Below are positions 24,913 through 32,298 of a stretch of DNA of 64,000 nt, in pieces. How positions within the stretch are numbered: the stretch's first letter is position 1; each line of letters opens with the position of its first letter. The notes below the pieces were generated by a model. It ran no database searches and had not been told where the DNA came from. It saw only the letters and a program-made list of their open reading frames with translations. The position numbers and the translations under genes were made by a program. The stretch comes from Desulfobacterales bacterium (lineage in GTDB: Bacteria; Desulfobacterota; Desulfobacteria; Desulfobacterales; JAFDDL01), in contig JAVEYW010000001.1 of NCBI GenBank assembly GCA_034003325.1, forward strand, positions 95,838-159,837. The letters are read 5' to 3'.

Positions 24913-26424
24913 TTAAAAAATCTTCCGATACGGGCGCTCCGGCGTTACAGTCACACTGATAAATATACGATTTTCTGTATGGTTTTCATCATTAAGCGTA
25001 TAGGCGCTTCTTCCGGAATCATTTGAGTTCAAATCCCTGTAAGAATAGCCAAGGCCTAGAAACAGCCAAGGCCTTGCCGTATAGGTCAGGTCCCAGTTAA
25101 AAGAACTCTGATCATCTTCAGGTCCGCTTTTATCATTGGCATCATCGCTTTCCGAAAGCAGCATGCTGTAGGTATAATTCGCCGAAGTCGTTAACCGCCG
25201 GCTTGGAGTATAGATCAGCCCGGCACTGGTAATCAGGCGGTTATCAACGAGATCCTCATCATCATTAATGTATTCGTTTCTTCGGATCGAAGCGCTCAGC
25301 GTGCTGCTTAAATGCTTTGTCAGGCCATAGGACAAGGCACCGATTAAATCGTAGTACCTTTCAAAGCCCCGATTCTCCGATCCGAATTCGTTCCGGTCGA
25401 TGCCGCTTGATCCCGTCAAGCTAAACGTGCCTCTTGGAAACTGCCAATTTCTGGTGATATTGGCGTCACAAAAAGGCCCCTCTTCATCCTCCTCCGTTTC
25501 TAAATCCTGATAAAAATAGCCGACCCCAAGCCTGACGGATGTGTTTTTATCCGGTTGATAGGATACACCCACGGAGGGTGAATAAATTTGATAATCCGAT
25601 TCAGTTTCTACGCTATCCCCTTTATACATTCTAACTGTGTGGCCGTATGACAAATAAGCATCGAGGTGCCTGGTAAGTTTCCGGTAGAAGCTGACGTTAC
25701 TCGACACATCATCAAAATCGTCGGAATTATTAAAATCATCGGTATTCACAGAGGTATTGTTTTCATCATACATTGCCCGGGTATACTCGACACTGGCATC
25801 CATCCCATATTGCGGCGTCAGCCAGTAACTCACGCTAACGCCGGGGGTGTGTCTTTTGTAATTATTTCCGTCCTCGGATTTATCTTCCCTCAAGCCAAAA
25901 ATATAACTAAAATTAATATAATCTCTTTCACCAAATTGGTGTTGTAAATCAATACTGCTGTTATAGGTGTAATAAGGCTCGCGGGATCGCCTGAGAATGG
26001 TATCGGGCGTTATGATGATATTCTCTTCCGGAAATAGAATTTGATCTCTTTCTCTCAACGGGTCTTCAATCCGTGAAAATGTCTGGGCAATTTGGAGCCG
26101 GGTGTTTTTTGAAATATCCGCCCATCCCGTTAACCCGGCATTATGAGTCTCTGAATTATTTTCCGTTTCACTTTCGAAAATTTCGTACTCATAATCGTAG
26201 AAAACCCTCACGCTGGCATGCTTTTCCGAATACGCCATGTTAACTGAAGGGGAAATGGTCGTGACAAAGTCCGATTCCGCATTGTTTTCCGTTAAGGACG
26301 CATTGTCGGTATAAGATTCACTGATGGTCACTCTCGGGGTAATTTCCAGAACCGAGCCGATTGCCACAGAACCGATACAACAGAAAAAAACAGCAAAAAC
26401 ACATAAACAGACTCTTAATTTCAT
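24913..26424 (-). CDS. Outer-membrane beta-barrel protein, PEP-CTERM associated
   Basis: Exported protein of 503 residues of the TIGR03016-like group found in exosortase loci. The start MKLRVCLCVFAVFFCCIGSVAIG is a signal peptide and is preceded by GGAGT seven bases upstream; the ATG 13 codons earlier lacks this. The mature chain begins LEITPRVTISESYTDNASL and continues as alternating amphipathic strands (for example INFSYIFGLREDK, TSVRLGVGYFYQD, FLGLGYSYRDL), which fits a large beta-barrel. It may form part of the export pore or anchor the polymer. It is followed 2 bp later by the deacetylase gene. Confidence 0.87.
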   Translation of the reverse strand: MKLRVCLCVFAVFFCCIGSVAIGSVLEITPRVTISESYTDNASLTENNAESDFVTTISPSVNMAYSEKHASVRVFYDYEYEIFESETENNSETHNAGLTGWADISKNTRLQIAQTFSRIEDPLRERDQILFPEENIIITPDTILRRSREPYYTYNSSIDLQHQFGERDYINFSYIFGLREDKSEDGNNYKRHTPGVSVSYWLTPQYGMDASVEYTRAMYDENNTSVNTDDFNNSDDFDDVSSNVSFYRKLTRHLDAYLSYGHTVRMYKGDSVETESDYQIYSPSVGVSYQPDKNTSVRLGVGYFYQDLETEEDEEGPFCDANITRNWQFPRGTFSLTGSSGIDRNEFGSENRGFERYYDLIGALSYGLTKHLSSTLSASIRRNEYINDDEDLVDNRLITSAGLIYTPSRRLTTSANYTYSMLLSESDDANDKSGPEDDQSSFNWDLTYTARPWLFLGLGYSYRDLNSNDSGRSAYTLNDENHTENRIFISVTVTPERPYRKIF

Positions 26425-26504
26425 TGTTCTACTCCATTTGTTCATGGGGTAACAGGCCCACAAGTCAAAACAACACGCAAATTGGATTCAATGCTTTTAT
26501 TCTT

Positions 26505-26580
26505 TCCAGCCTCCCAGCCTCCCAGCCTCCCAGCCTCCCAGCCTCCCAGCTTTCCAGCCTTCCAGCTTCCGGCAAAGCCG
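26505..26580. repeat. CCTCCCAGC array with CCGGC hairpin, upstream of beta-barrel gene
   Basis: Seven to eight 9-bp units of CCTCCCAGC type run to a TTCCGGCAAAGCCGGA hairpin at 26567-26582, next to the exosortase stop. This places the hairpin and the 9-bp units in the same order as in the dispersed element at 33611 and 56319, but in opposite orientation. Confidence 0.88.
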
Positions 26581-26582
26581 GA

Positions 26583-27440
26583 TTAAGCGGTTGCCCTTCC
26601 AGCTTTTTGCAGTAACAAATGCACCAAGTACGTCAATATCAACGCCAGGAAAAAGATCACTATGCCTGACATTTCATGAAGAAACCCTTCCGCGACTTGC
26701 GCCCCGTAGTATCTGGCAAGGACAGCGGTACAAGAAAGACGAATAATATTAACCAGAATGGCAATGGGAATCGCCGAAAGGAATAAAACGATTTTTTTTA
26801 ACCTTGAGTGCTCGGAAATAAGCGCAAAGGCCGCACTGAGCGCCAACAGGGATGTAAGGGACCTTAGCCCTGAGCAGGCGTCCACCACTTCAAGGGTTGT
26901 GTTGGCCAGATGAATGATGTTTCCTTCGGCGTATACGGGAATATTAACGGCTTGAATCACTGAAACCGCCATTTTCGTCGCAAAGAGTTTTAAGGGAAAG
27001 GCAACTTTATTCCAAATGATAGCGGGCAAGGGAATCATGAACAACAAATATCCTATCGGAAAAAAAACCGCCTTGGCAAGGGACCATCCTGCCAGGAAGA
27101 TAATCGCACTCCATATCACAAAGAGCATGGAAAGGCGCATGGTAAAAAGCTCGGCCCCGAGATATGTCGCCACAAAAAACAAAAGGCTGAGAATCAGGAA
27201 AATTAATCCCGAATTGGCGGGGGAGATAGGTATCTCGGCCAATCGCTTTCGGTCCTGCCAGATAAGGTATCCGGATATGACCGGGATTAAAAAGCCATGC
27301 GAATAGTTATCATCAATCGTCCAATCTATCACCATTTTGTAAATCACATGATGGTAAAGGGCAAGGAAGCTGATACACACCAAACCAACGAATAGATATT
27401 GCTTGTAGTCTGTGGCGGTTTTTGAGTTCATTGGGTTCAT
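26583..27440 (-). CDS. xrtA: Exosortase (XrtA/EpsH-type)
   Basis: Exosortase, a polytopic cysteine transpeptidase of the inner membrane that cleaves PEP-CTERM-type sorting signals. The 285-residue protein has about eight membrane helices. The catalytic triad is visible as C189 in VVDACSGLRSL, R234 in VNIIRLSC and H255 in FLHEMSG. It lacks the C-terminal EpsI domain that is fused in some relatives; EpsI is the next gene upstream. No PEP-CTERM substrate gene is visible in this window. The first residues MNPMNS come from a CCCAAYRAA-type repeat, and starts at 27440 or 27431 are both possible. Assignment to XrtA rather than another exosortase type rests on the neighbours. Confidence 0.92.
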   Translation of the reverse strand: MNPMNSKTATDYKQYLFVGLVCISFLALYHHVIYKMVIDWTIDDNYSHGFLIPVISGYLIWQDRKRLAEIPISPANSGLIFLILSLLFFVATYLGAELFTMRLSMLFVIWSAIIFLAGWSLAKAVFFPIGYLLFMIPLPAIIWNKVAFPLKLFATKMAVSVIQAVNIPVYAEGNIIHLANTTLEVVDACSGLRSLTSLLALSAAFALISEHSRLKKIVLFLSAIPIAILVNIIRLSCTAVLARYYGAQVAEGFLHEMSGIVIFFLALILTYLVHLLLQKAGRATA

Positions 27441-27475
27441 AGGAGGTCTTTAAGGTTGTTGGGTTCTTTGGGCAA
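27441..27475. repeat. CCCAAYRAA-type 9-bp repeat at the exosortase 5' end
   Basis: Plus-strand TTGGGTTC-type units immediately upstream of the exosortase start and continuing into its first codons. Similar tracts sit at the 5' ends of the genes starting at 19597, 30144, 34753 and 35756. Confidence 0.6.
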
Positions 27476-27478
27476 TAA

Positions 27479-27585
27479 AACTGGGAAGCGGAAAAGCTGG
27501 GAAGCAGAAAAGCTGGGAAGCTGGGAGGCTGGGAGGCTGGGAGGCAGAAAAGCTGGGAGGCTGGGAGGCTGGGAGGCTAAAGGCC
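27479..27585. repeat. GCTGGGAGG array, G-rich on plus strand
   Basis: About a dozen GCTGGGAGG / AGAAAAGCTGGGA units in the gap between epsI and the exosortase gene. The array is in opposite orientation to the one at 27660-27805, 75 bp away, so the two can pair into a long hairpin. Runs of GGG at 5-nt spacing fit a G-quadruplex pattern. Confidence 0.93.
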
Positions 27586-27659
27586 TTGGCCGTTGCCAAG
27601 ATGCGCGTTTATACCACCTAACAATTGGTATCCAAAAAAAGTAATACGCTATGGAATGT

Positions 27660-27805
27660 TTCCCGGCCTCATCGCCTCCAAGCATTCCAGCTTTATAGCC
27701 TTCCAGCTTCACAGCCTCCCAGCTTCCCAGCCTCCCAGCTTCCCAGCTTTTCCGCCTCCCAGCTTTTCCGCCTCCCAGCTTTTCCGCTTCCCAGCATTTC
27801 TGCTT
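27660..27805. repeat. CCTCCCAGC array, including epsI 3' end
   Basis: About fifteen 9-bp units of CCTCCCAGC, CTTCCCAGC and CTTTTCCGC type. The part from 27693 to 27805 lies in the epsI reading frame and encodes its last 37 residues. It is the inverted partner of the array at 27479. Confidence 0.92.
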
Positions 27806-28466
27806 TTTCTCCAGGCAAATATTCCTGTAAAATCGGAATGATTTTCTCCGCAAAAGTTTTCAGATAATCGGTTGTGTAGTCCATGCCTTTGGGTCCGACA
27901 GGTGCAATTAAGCGAATAAAAGAGCCGTCTGTTCTGTTTTCAAAGATGGCATCCCAAACCAGATATATTTTTTGCCAGTATTCCGATGCAATGAATCGCC
28001 CCCGTGACTGAAACCAATACAGCACGACCTGTGTGGACGGTCCTTTTTTCAAGGTTAGTTTGATCACCTTTATGGTTTGGGGACGCTTGCCCGCCAATGC
28101 CAATTCTTCTATGGAGGTTCTGTCGATTTCCCAGCCTGAACCCGGCATACAGTTTTTGGGTGAATGAATCAGATCCCCTTCTCGTTGGCTTTGGTAATAC
28201 CCGATATATAATTGAACGAACTTGCCTTCCGCGTCCTGGTAGGAAATCAGTGTCGAATCATCCACGCCGAGGACATCGTAAACTTGTTCGTCAAAGAAAC
28301 CCTCCTGACCTTTCCACGCATCAATTTGTTTGGGGAAATCGGTTAAGGGTTTTTTGGGCGGAACCGCTTCGGTTCGGCTGAGAAAAGATAAAAACCCGAT
28401 GGTCAAAAGCATCAGCACTGAAATCAGCACGCAGCGGGTAAAGGATAATCCGTCAGGTTGTTTCAT
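27693..28466 (-). CDS. epsI: EpsI-family protein with repeat-encoded C-terminal tail
   Basis: EpsI domain protein of 257 residues, a periplasmic partner of exosortase with a single N-terminal membrane anchor (VLISVLMLLTIGFLSFLS). Typical segments are FPKQIDAWKGQEG, LYIGYYQSQREGDLIHSPKNCMPGSGW (given here only as its conserved parts YIGYYQSQREG and HSPKNCMPGSGW), and VLYWFQSRGR. The conserved domain ends near residue 220. Residues 221-257 are wholly encoded by the repeat array and read as LGSWEAGKLGG-like units. The native stop has been lost or displaced. The exosortase gene follows after 252 bp of inverted arrays. Confidence 0.9.
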   Translation of the reverse strand: MKQPDGLSFTRCVLISVLMLLTIGFLSFLSRTEAVPPKKPLTDFPKQIDAWKGQEGFFDEQVYDVLGVDDSTLISYQDAEGKFVQLYIGYYQSQREGDLIHSPKNCMPGSGWEIDRTSIEELALAGKRPQTIKVIKLTLKKGPSTQVVLYWFQSRGRFIASEYWQKIYLVWDAIFENRTDGSFIRLIAPVGPKGMDYTTDYLKTFAEKIIPILQEYLPGEKAEMLGSGKAGRRKSWEAEKLGSWEAGKLGGCEAGRL

Positions 28467-28551
28467 AAAAAGCGTCCTTATCCGGCTTCGCCAGAAGCTT
28501 GAAGGCTCTAAGGCAAAAGAGTCAGTATTATCGGTCAGCTCAAGGAACTCT

Positions 28552-30144
28552 CTATATTAGTGTTTTCACAAAGGCGATAATTTTTTCCGGTCCCTTTGAG
28601 GTTATTACGGCAAAGCAAATAAATAAGCCTATTGAAAAACATAACGAGGCGACACAAAACCCCAATTCCAGCTTTTGTTTCCGCTTATCTTTCGGCTGTA
28701 AAATTCGAGGGATCGCCGCCAGAACCGGGACATTGAGGGTTGACTCAATGTCCTCCTTATTTCTGTAAGTTGTATTTAGAAACTCAATCAGAAATATCAA
28801 CCCGCCACCCAATCCCAAGCCAGCTGCCAGGGTCATAATAAACAACCGGGGCATATTGGGGGAAATCGGCTTTTCGGGTAAACGGGCCGGGTCGATAATA
28901 CGAAACTGCTCGCCTTTTTGTTTCTTTTCCATATTGACCGATATTTCAGCCTCAAGTTTGCGTTTGAGCAGAGATTCATAGATTCCTTTAACATTTTCGT
29001 AGTCTCTTTTGATCGACAGCAACTCTTCTTCTCTTTTCGGGGTGTTTTCCACCCGTTTTTGATAATCGTCGATCTTTTGCCCTAAAACAGCTATATCCGC
29101 CTCCATAATAGCAATCTGGCGGCGGCTATCTTCAAGTTGTGATCGCTGCAAGGCCATAAAATCGACCTGGGGTATTACAATATCTTTCTCTACCGGTTCC
29201 GATTCTTTCATCTCGTTTGGTTCAGCTGCTTTTTCAGCTTCCAGCTTGCTGATCATGCCTTGAAGACGAAGCACTTCCGGATGGCGATCCTTATACCGGA
29301 TTTTTAATTGTGCCAATTGTTCTTTCAATGTGCCTATTTCACCACTGTTTTCAGTACCAAGGTCTGCTAATGACGAATCATCAAACATGGGCATGGACGA
29401 CTGCATACGCTGGGTTTCGGAAATCTGCCTTTCAGCAGTGGCCAATGAAGCCTTGGCCTCCCGAAGCGCTTTTTGCTTCTCAATCAGTTGCTCGCTGTAA
29501 CGAGTTAATACGCTTAGATTTGAAGTGAGCTGGTCCGGCAACTCTCCCATGTGCATCTGCCGATAAGCCCTCAGCCGCTGTTCACTGTCTTCAAGCCGGG
29601 CGCGCATGGTTTTCAGTTCATCCTCCAGAAACACGCTGGTTCCGACGGCCTGGGCTTCCCTGACCTTCAAGTTCTCATCGATAAAATAGGTCGCTAATGC
29701 ATTGGCAATATTTTTTACCTTTTCAGGGTCCGAATCTCTAAACGAAATGGAAAACGTGCTGGACTGCTTGACATTTACTTCAATTCGTTTTCGCACGCTA
29801 TTTATTTTGTCTTCCATAAACATATCGGAATGTTCAGGCTGAGTGAACATTTTATAAGCACCAATGATGCGTTCGATGTTGGTACGGCTCATGACCTGCT
29901 CGGAAATGGTCCGCAACCGCGCGGAAATATCCATACTTACTACCGATTGGACAAAATTCGTGGGCACCCGCTGAGGTTCAACCAATATCAAGGTGCTGGC
30001 CTCATAAATTTTCGGCATTGTAAATGCCAAATAGCTCCCAACGATAGTCGAAAGGCAAAATGGAATGATGATGAACCAGCGTCGGCGCACGATGATATTG
30101 ATAATTTCCGCAGGCCTGATCATGTTTTCCGGTGCTTTTATCAT
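28552..30144 (-). CDS. Polysaccharide chain-length determinant (Wzz/GNVR)
   Basis: Inner-membrane chain-length regulator of 530 residues of the type found in exosortase loci. There are two membrane helices, RRWFIIIPFCLSTIVGSYLAF near residue 25 (shortened: WFIIIPFCLSTIVGSY) and LFIMTLAAGLGLGGGLIFLIEFL near residue 450 (shortened: LAAGLGLGGGLIFLIEFL). A long coiled coil with many Glu/Arg/Gln lies between them. The GNVR-type region before the second helix reads FRIIDPARLPEKPISPN. No kinase domain is fused; the tyrosine kinase is a separate gene at 37526. Upstream is a 9-bp repeat that ends with AAGGAACT, a plausible Shine-Dalgarno. Confidence 0.9.
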   Translation of the reverse strand: MIKAPENMIRPAEIINIIVRRRWFIIIPFCLSTIVGSYLAFTMPKIYEASTLILVEPQRVPTNFVQSVVSMDISARLRTISEQVMSRTNIERIIGAYKMFTQPEHSDMFMEDKINSVRKRIEVNVKQSSTFSISFRDSDPEKVKNIANALATYFIDENLKVREAQAVGTSVFLEDELKTMRARLEDSEQRLRAYRQMHMGELPDQLTSNLSVLTRYSEQLIEKQKALREAKASLATAERQISETQRMQSSMPMFDDSSLADLGTENSGEIGTLKEQLAQLKIRYKDRHPEVLRLQGMISKLEAEKAAEPNEMKESEPVEKDIVIPQVDFMALQRSQLEDSRRQIAIMEADIAVLGQKIDDYQKRVENTPKREEELLSIKRDYENVKGIYESLLKRKLEAEISVNMEKKQKGEQFRIIDPARLPEKPISPNMPRLFIMTLAAGLGLGGGLIFLIEFLNTTYRNKEDIESTLNVPVLAAIPRILQPKDKRKQKLELGFCVASLCFSIGLFICFAVITSKGPEKIIAFVKTLI

Positions 30145-30145
30145 G

Positions 30146-30190
30146 GGGAGTTCCTTGGGGTTACAGGTTTGGGTTCGTTGGGTTTATTGG
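30146..30190. repeat. CCCAAYRAA-type repeat upstream of the wzz-like gene
   Basis: Read on the minus strand, the sequence carries successive CCCAATAAA, CCCAACGAA, CCCAAACCT and CCCCAAGGAA units directly before the ATG at 30144. The last unit supplies AAGGA about 8 bases from the start codon. Confidence 0.6.
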
Positions 30191-30262
30191 GCCAAACAGC
30201 TTCGCCGCTGATTTGTCTGCCGCCTGGCTGTCTTGCCGACAAGCTGCCCAGCATTCCAGCAT

Positions 30263-31426
30263 TTAAGCACGCACGCTGAAGGCCTTTCTTATGGATTCGA
30301 CGACTCGATCGGCGGTTTTACCGTCCCAAAATTCGATTGGGCCAGCCGTTGTTCGGGCACCATGTAATACATGATTCACCTGTTCCTCGATATCGTTCAG
30401 GGTACACAATCGATTGGTGCCGTTTGTAATGGTAACGGGCCGTTCGGTGTTGGGCCTTATGGTAAAACAGGGGATGCCAAGATAGCTGGTTTCTTCCTGA
30501 ACACCGCCTGAATCGGTAATAACAAACCGGCAATTGAACACCAGGCTCATAAAACGAACATAGCTCTGGGGCTCAAGCAGTTGGATTCGTGAATCATTTT
30601 CCAATAAATGCACCAGCCCGTGGGTCATAAGGCTTTTTCGGGTTCTGGGATGCACGGGGAAAGCAAGCGGCGTGTGTTCTGACATACGAACCAGCAGCCG
30701 GCAAAGAGAATTCAGGTTTTCCTTGTCATCCACATTGGAAGGCCTATGCAGGGTTACCATTCCATATTGCCCCGGTTCAAGACCGAATTCCCGATATGCC
30801 GCCGCAGCTTCAATTTTCTCTCGAAGCATCTCAAGAGAATCGATCATGATGTTGCCGACGCGAACGATTTTCTTGCTCGGAACACCTTGGTTGGTAAGGT
30901 GCGCATCTCCGTCCGGGGATGGCGTCCAGAGAATATCCGCCAACGCATCCGTTACCAGTCGGTTTATTTCCTCCGGCATGGTGCGGTCAAAGGATCTGAG
31001 GCCGGCTTCGAGATGGGCGACGATGGGGCGGGGGAAATGCCGAGGACTGAGGACTGAGGCCTGAGTGGTCGGTTGTGGATACGTTACTTTGGTGGCGGCG
31101 ATGGTACAGGCCATGGTGGAATTTACATCGCCCACGACGATGATAAGATCGGGGCGTGTTTCCAACAGGATTTTTTCGTAGGCAATCATGACTTGTCCGG
31201 TTTGTTCAGCGTGGCTGCCGCTGCCGATCCCAAGATGCAAATGGGGCTCGGGCAAGCCCAAATCCTGAAAAAACACATCGGACATGTTCAAATCGTAATG
31301 CTGGCCGGTGTGAACAATTCTGGGATCGGCCCAGTCTTCATTTTTCAGCGCATGGTAGAGCGGCGCGATTTTCATGAAATTGGGTCGCGCCGCCGCAATG
31401 AGATGGATCAAAATTTTATTATTCAT
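30263..31426 (-). CDS. wecB: UDP-N-acetylglucosamine 2-epimerase (non-hydrolysing)
   Basis: Epimerase that converts UDP-GlcNAc to UDP-ManNAc, 387 residues. The start LIHLIAAARPNFMKIAPLYHAL is the variant of the GTRPE region used in this subgroup. HTGQHYD, VVGDVNSTMA, VAHLEAGLRS and FVITDSGGVQEE are conserved functional segments. A stretch at residues about 117-130 (YPQPTTQASVLSPRHFP) lies between ATKVT and RPIVAHLEAG, which are adjacent in normal members, and is encoded by a CTGAGGACTGAGG-like duplication at 31040-31078. The frame is kept. It feeds the exopolysaccharide precursor pool. Confidence 0.92.
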   Translation of the reverse strand: MNNKILIHLIAAARPNFMKIAPLYHALKNEDWADPRIVHTGQHYDLNMSDVFFQDLGLPEPHLHLGIGSGSHAEQTGQVMIAYEKILLETRPDLIIVVGDVNSTMACTIAATKVTYPQPTTQASVLSPRHFPRPIVAHLEAGLRSFDRTMPEEINRLVTDALADILWTPSPDGDAHLTNQGVPSKKIVRVGNIMIDSLEMLREKIEAAAAYREFGLEPGQYGMVTLHRPSNVDDKENLNSLCRLLVRMSEHTPLAFPVHPRTRKSLMTHGLVHLLENDSRIQLLEPQSYVRFMSLVFNCRFVITDSGGVQEETSYLGIPCFTIRPNTERPVTITNGTNRLCTLNDIEEQVNHVLHGARTTAGPIEFWDGKTADRVVESIRKAFSVRA

Positions 31427-31477
31427 AATGTAAGAATACTTGGACGTTTAAGAGCTTGCACGCTAAGATTCGGTCGC

Positions 31478-31645
31478 TTCCCAGCTTCATTCCAGCCTCC
31501 CAGCCTCATAGCTTCCCAGCCTCATAGCCTCCCAGCCTCCCAGCCTCCCAGCCTTATAGCTTCCCAGCCTCATAGCCTCCCAGCCTCCCAGCCTCCCAGC
31601 CTCATAGCTTCCCAGCCTCATAGCCTCCCAGCCTCCCAGCCTTTA
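31478..31645. repeat. CCTCCCAGC / CCTCATAGC array between wecB and export gene
   Basis: About eighteen 9-bp units (CCTCCCAGC, CCTCATAGC, CTTCCCAGC) arranged in a higher-order pattern of roughly 63 bp, in the 216-bp gap between wecB and the export protein gene. It touches the stop codon of the export protein at 31643. Confidence 0.93.
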
Positions 31646-32254
31646 CGGGACTATAATCGTATCGTTAGCCTGTATGGGAATATTGGTGCTGATATCTTTA
31701 TTATTCGCAATATCCTTGTAATTCACTCGAATTGCTTTATATGAATCGTTTTCCTTGCGAAGAAGAAGAATCTCTTTCTTCGAGGCCCATTCGGTAAAAC
31801 CCCCTGCCAATGCAAAGGCCTGAAGCACCGTCAAGTCCTTTTCCAATGGGTATTCACCCGTTTGAGCCACCTCGCCCAGAATATAGAATTTCTGACTTCC
31901 GGAAGCCTTCAGGGTAATCGTGACAAAAGGGGATTCGACAAATTCGCCTAATTTTTTCTGGATGATCTGCTTAAGCTGGAAGGTCGTTAATCCTGCCGCA
32001 TCAACATCATCTAAGAGCGGAAAAGTGATTCTTCCATCCAACCGAACCTTGACCTCTCTGGACAACTCGGGTTCTTTCCATATAAAAACCTCTAACACGT
32101 CCGCAATCCCGATTTTATACCCAAGAGGATCTGCTACGAGTGCTTCCTCTTTATTGGTAGAAGGGTTTATTTCTTCAGCCAATCCGACTGAATGGAACAA
32201 CGTTACAATGATAAAAATCACAAACCATCCCCGAATCGAACATTTTTTTCTCAT
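31643..32254 (-). CDS. Polysaccharide export protein (Wza-like)
   Basis: Outer-membrane polysaccharide export protein of 203 residues of the short exosortase-associated type. A signal peptide (GWFVIFIIVTLFHSVGLAEE) is present, but it has no Cys at the cleavage point, so it does not look like a lipoprotein. The poly_export domain runs YKIGIADVLEVFIWKEPELS ... VKVRLDGRITFPLLDDV, followed by one SLBB domain with FYILGEVAQTGEYPLEKDLTVLQA (shortened: ILGEVAQTGEYPLEK). It should form the exit channel with the beta-barrel protein. It is 44 bp downstream of ugd. Confidence 0.9.
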   Translation of the reverse strand: MRKKCSIRGWFVIFIIVTLFHSVGLAEEINPSTNKEEALVADPLGYKIGIADVLEVFIWKEPELSREVKVRLDGRITFPLLDDVDAAGLTTFQLKQIIQKKLGEFVESPFVTITLKASGSQKFYILGEVAQTGEYPLEKDLTVLQAFALAGGFTEWASKKEILLLRKENDSYKAIRVNYKDIANNKDISTNIPIQANDTIIVP

Positions 32255-32298
32255 GACTTATTACCTCGATTGGTTAAATTGTGAGCGATATAAAGAGA

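Noticed and set aside
27437-27867. Many overlapping open frames on both strands in the repeat regions (LGGWEAGKLGS- or [10 protein letters not shown]-type products)
   Set aside because: The 9-bp unit is open in most frames on both strands, so these frames are by-products of the repeat. Similar ones occur at 21355-22252 and 31478-31645.
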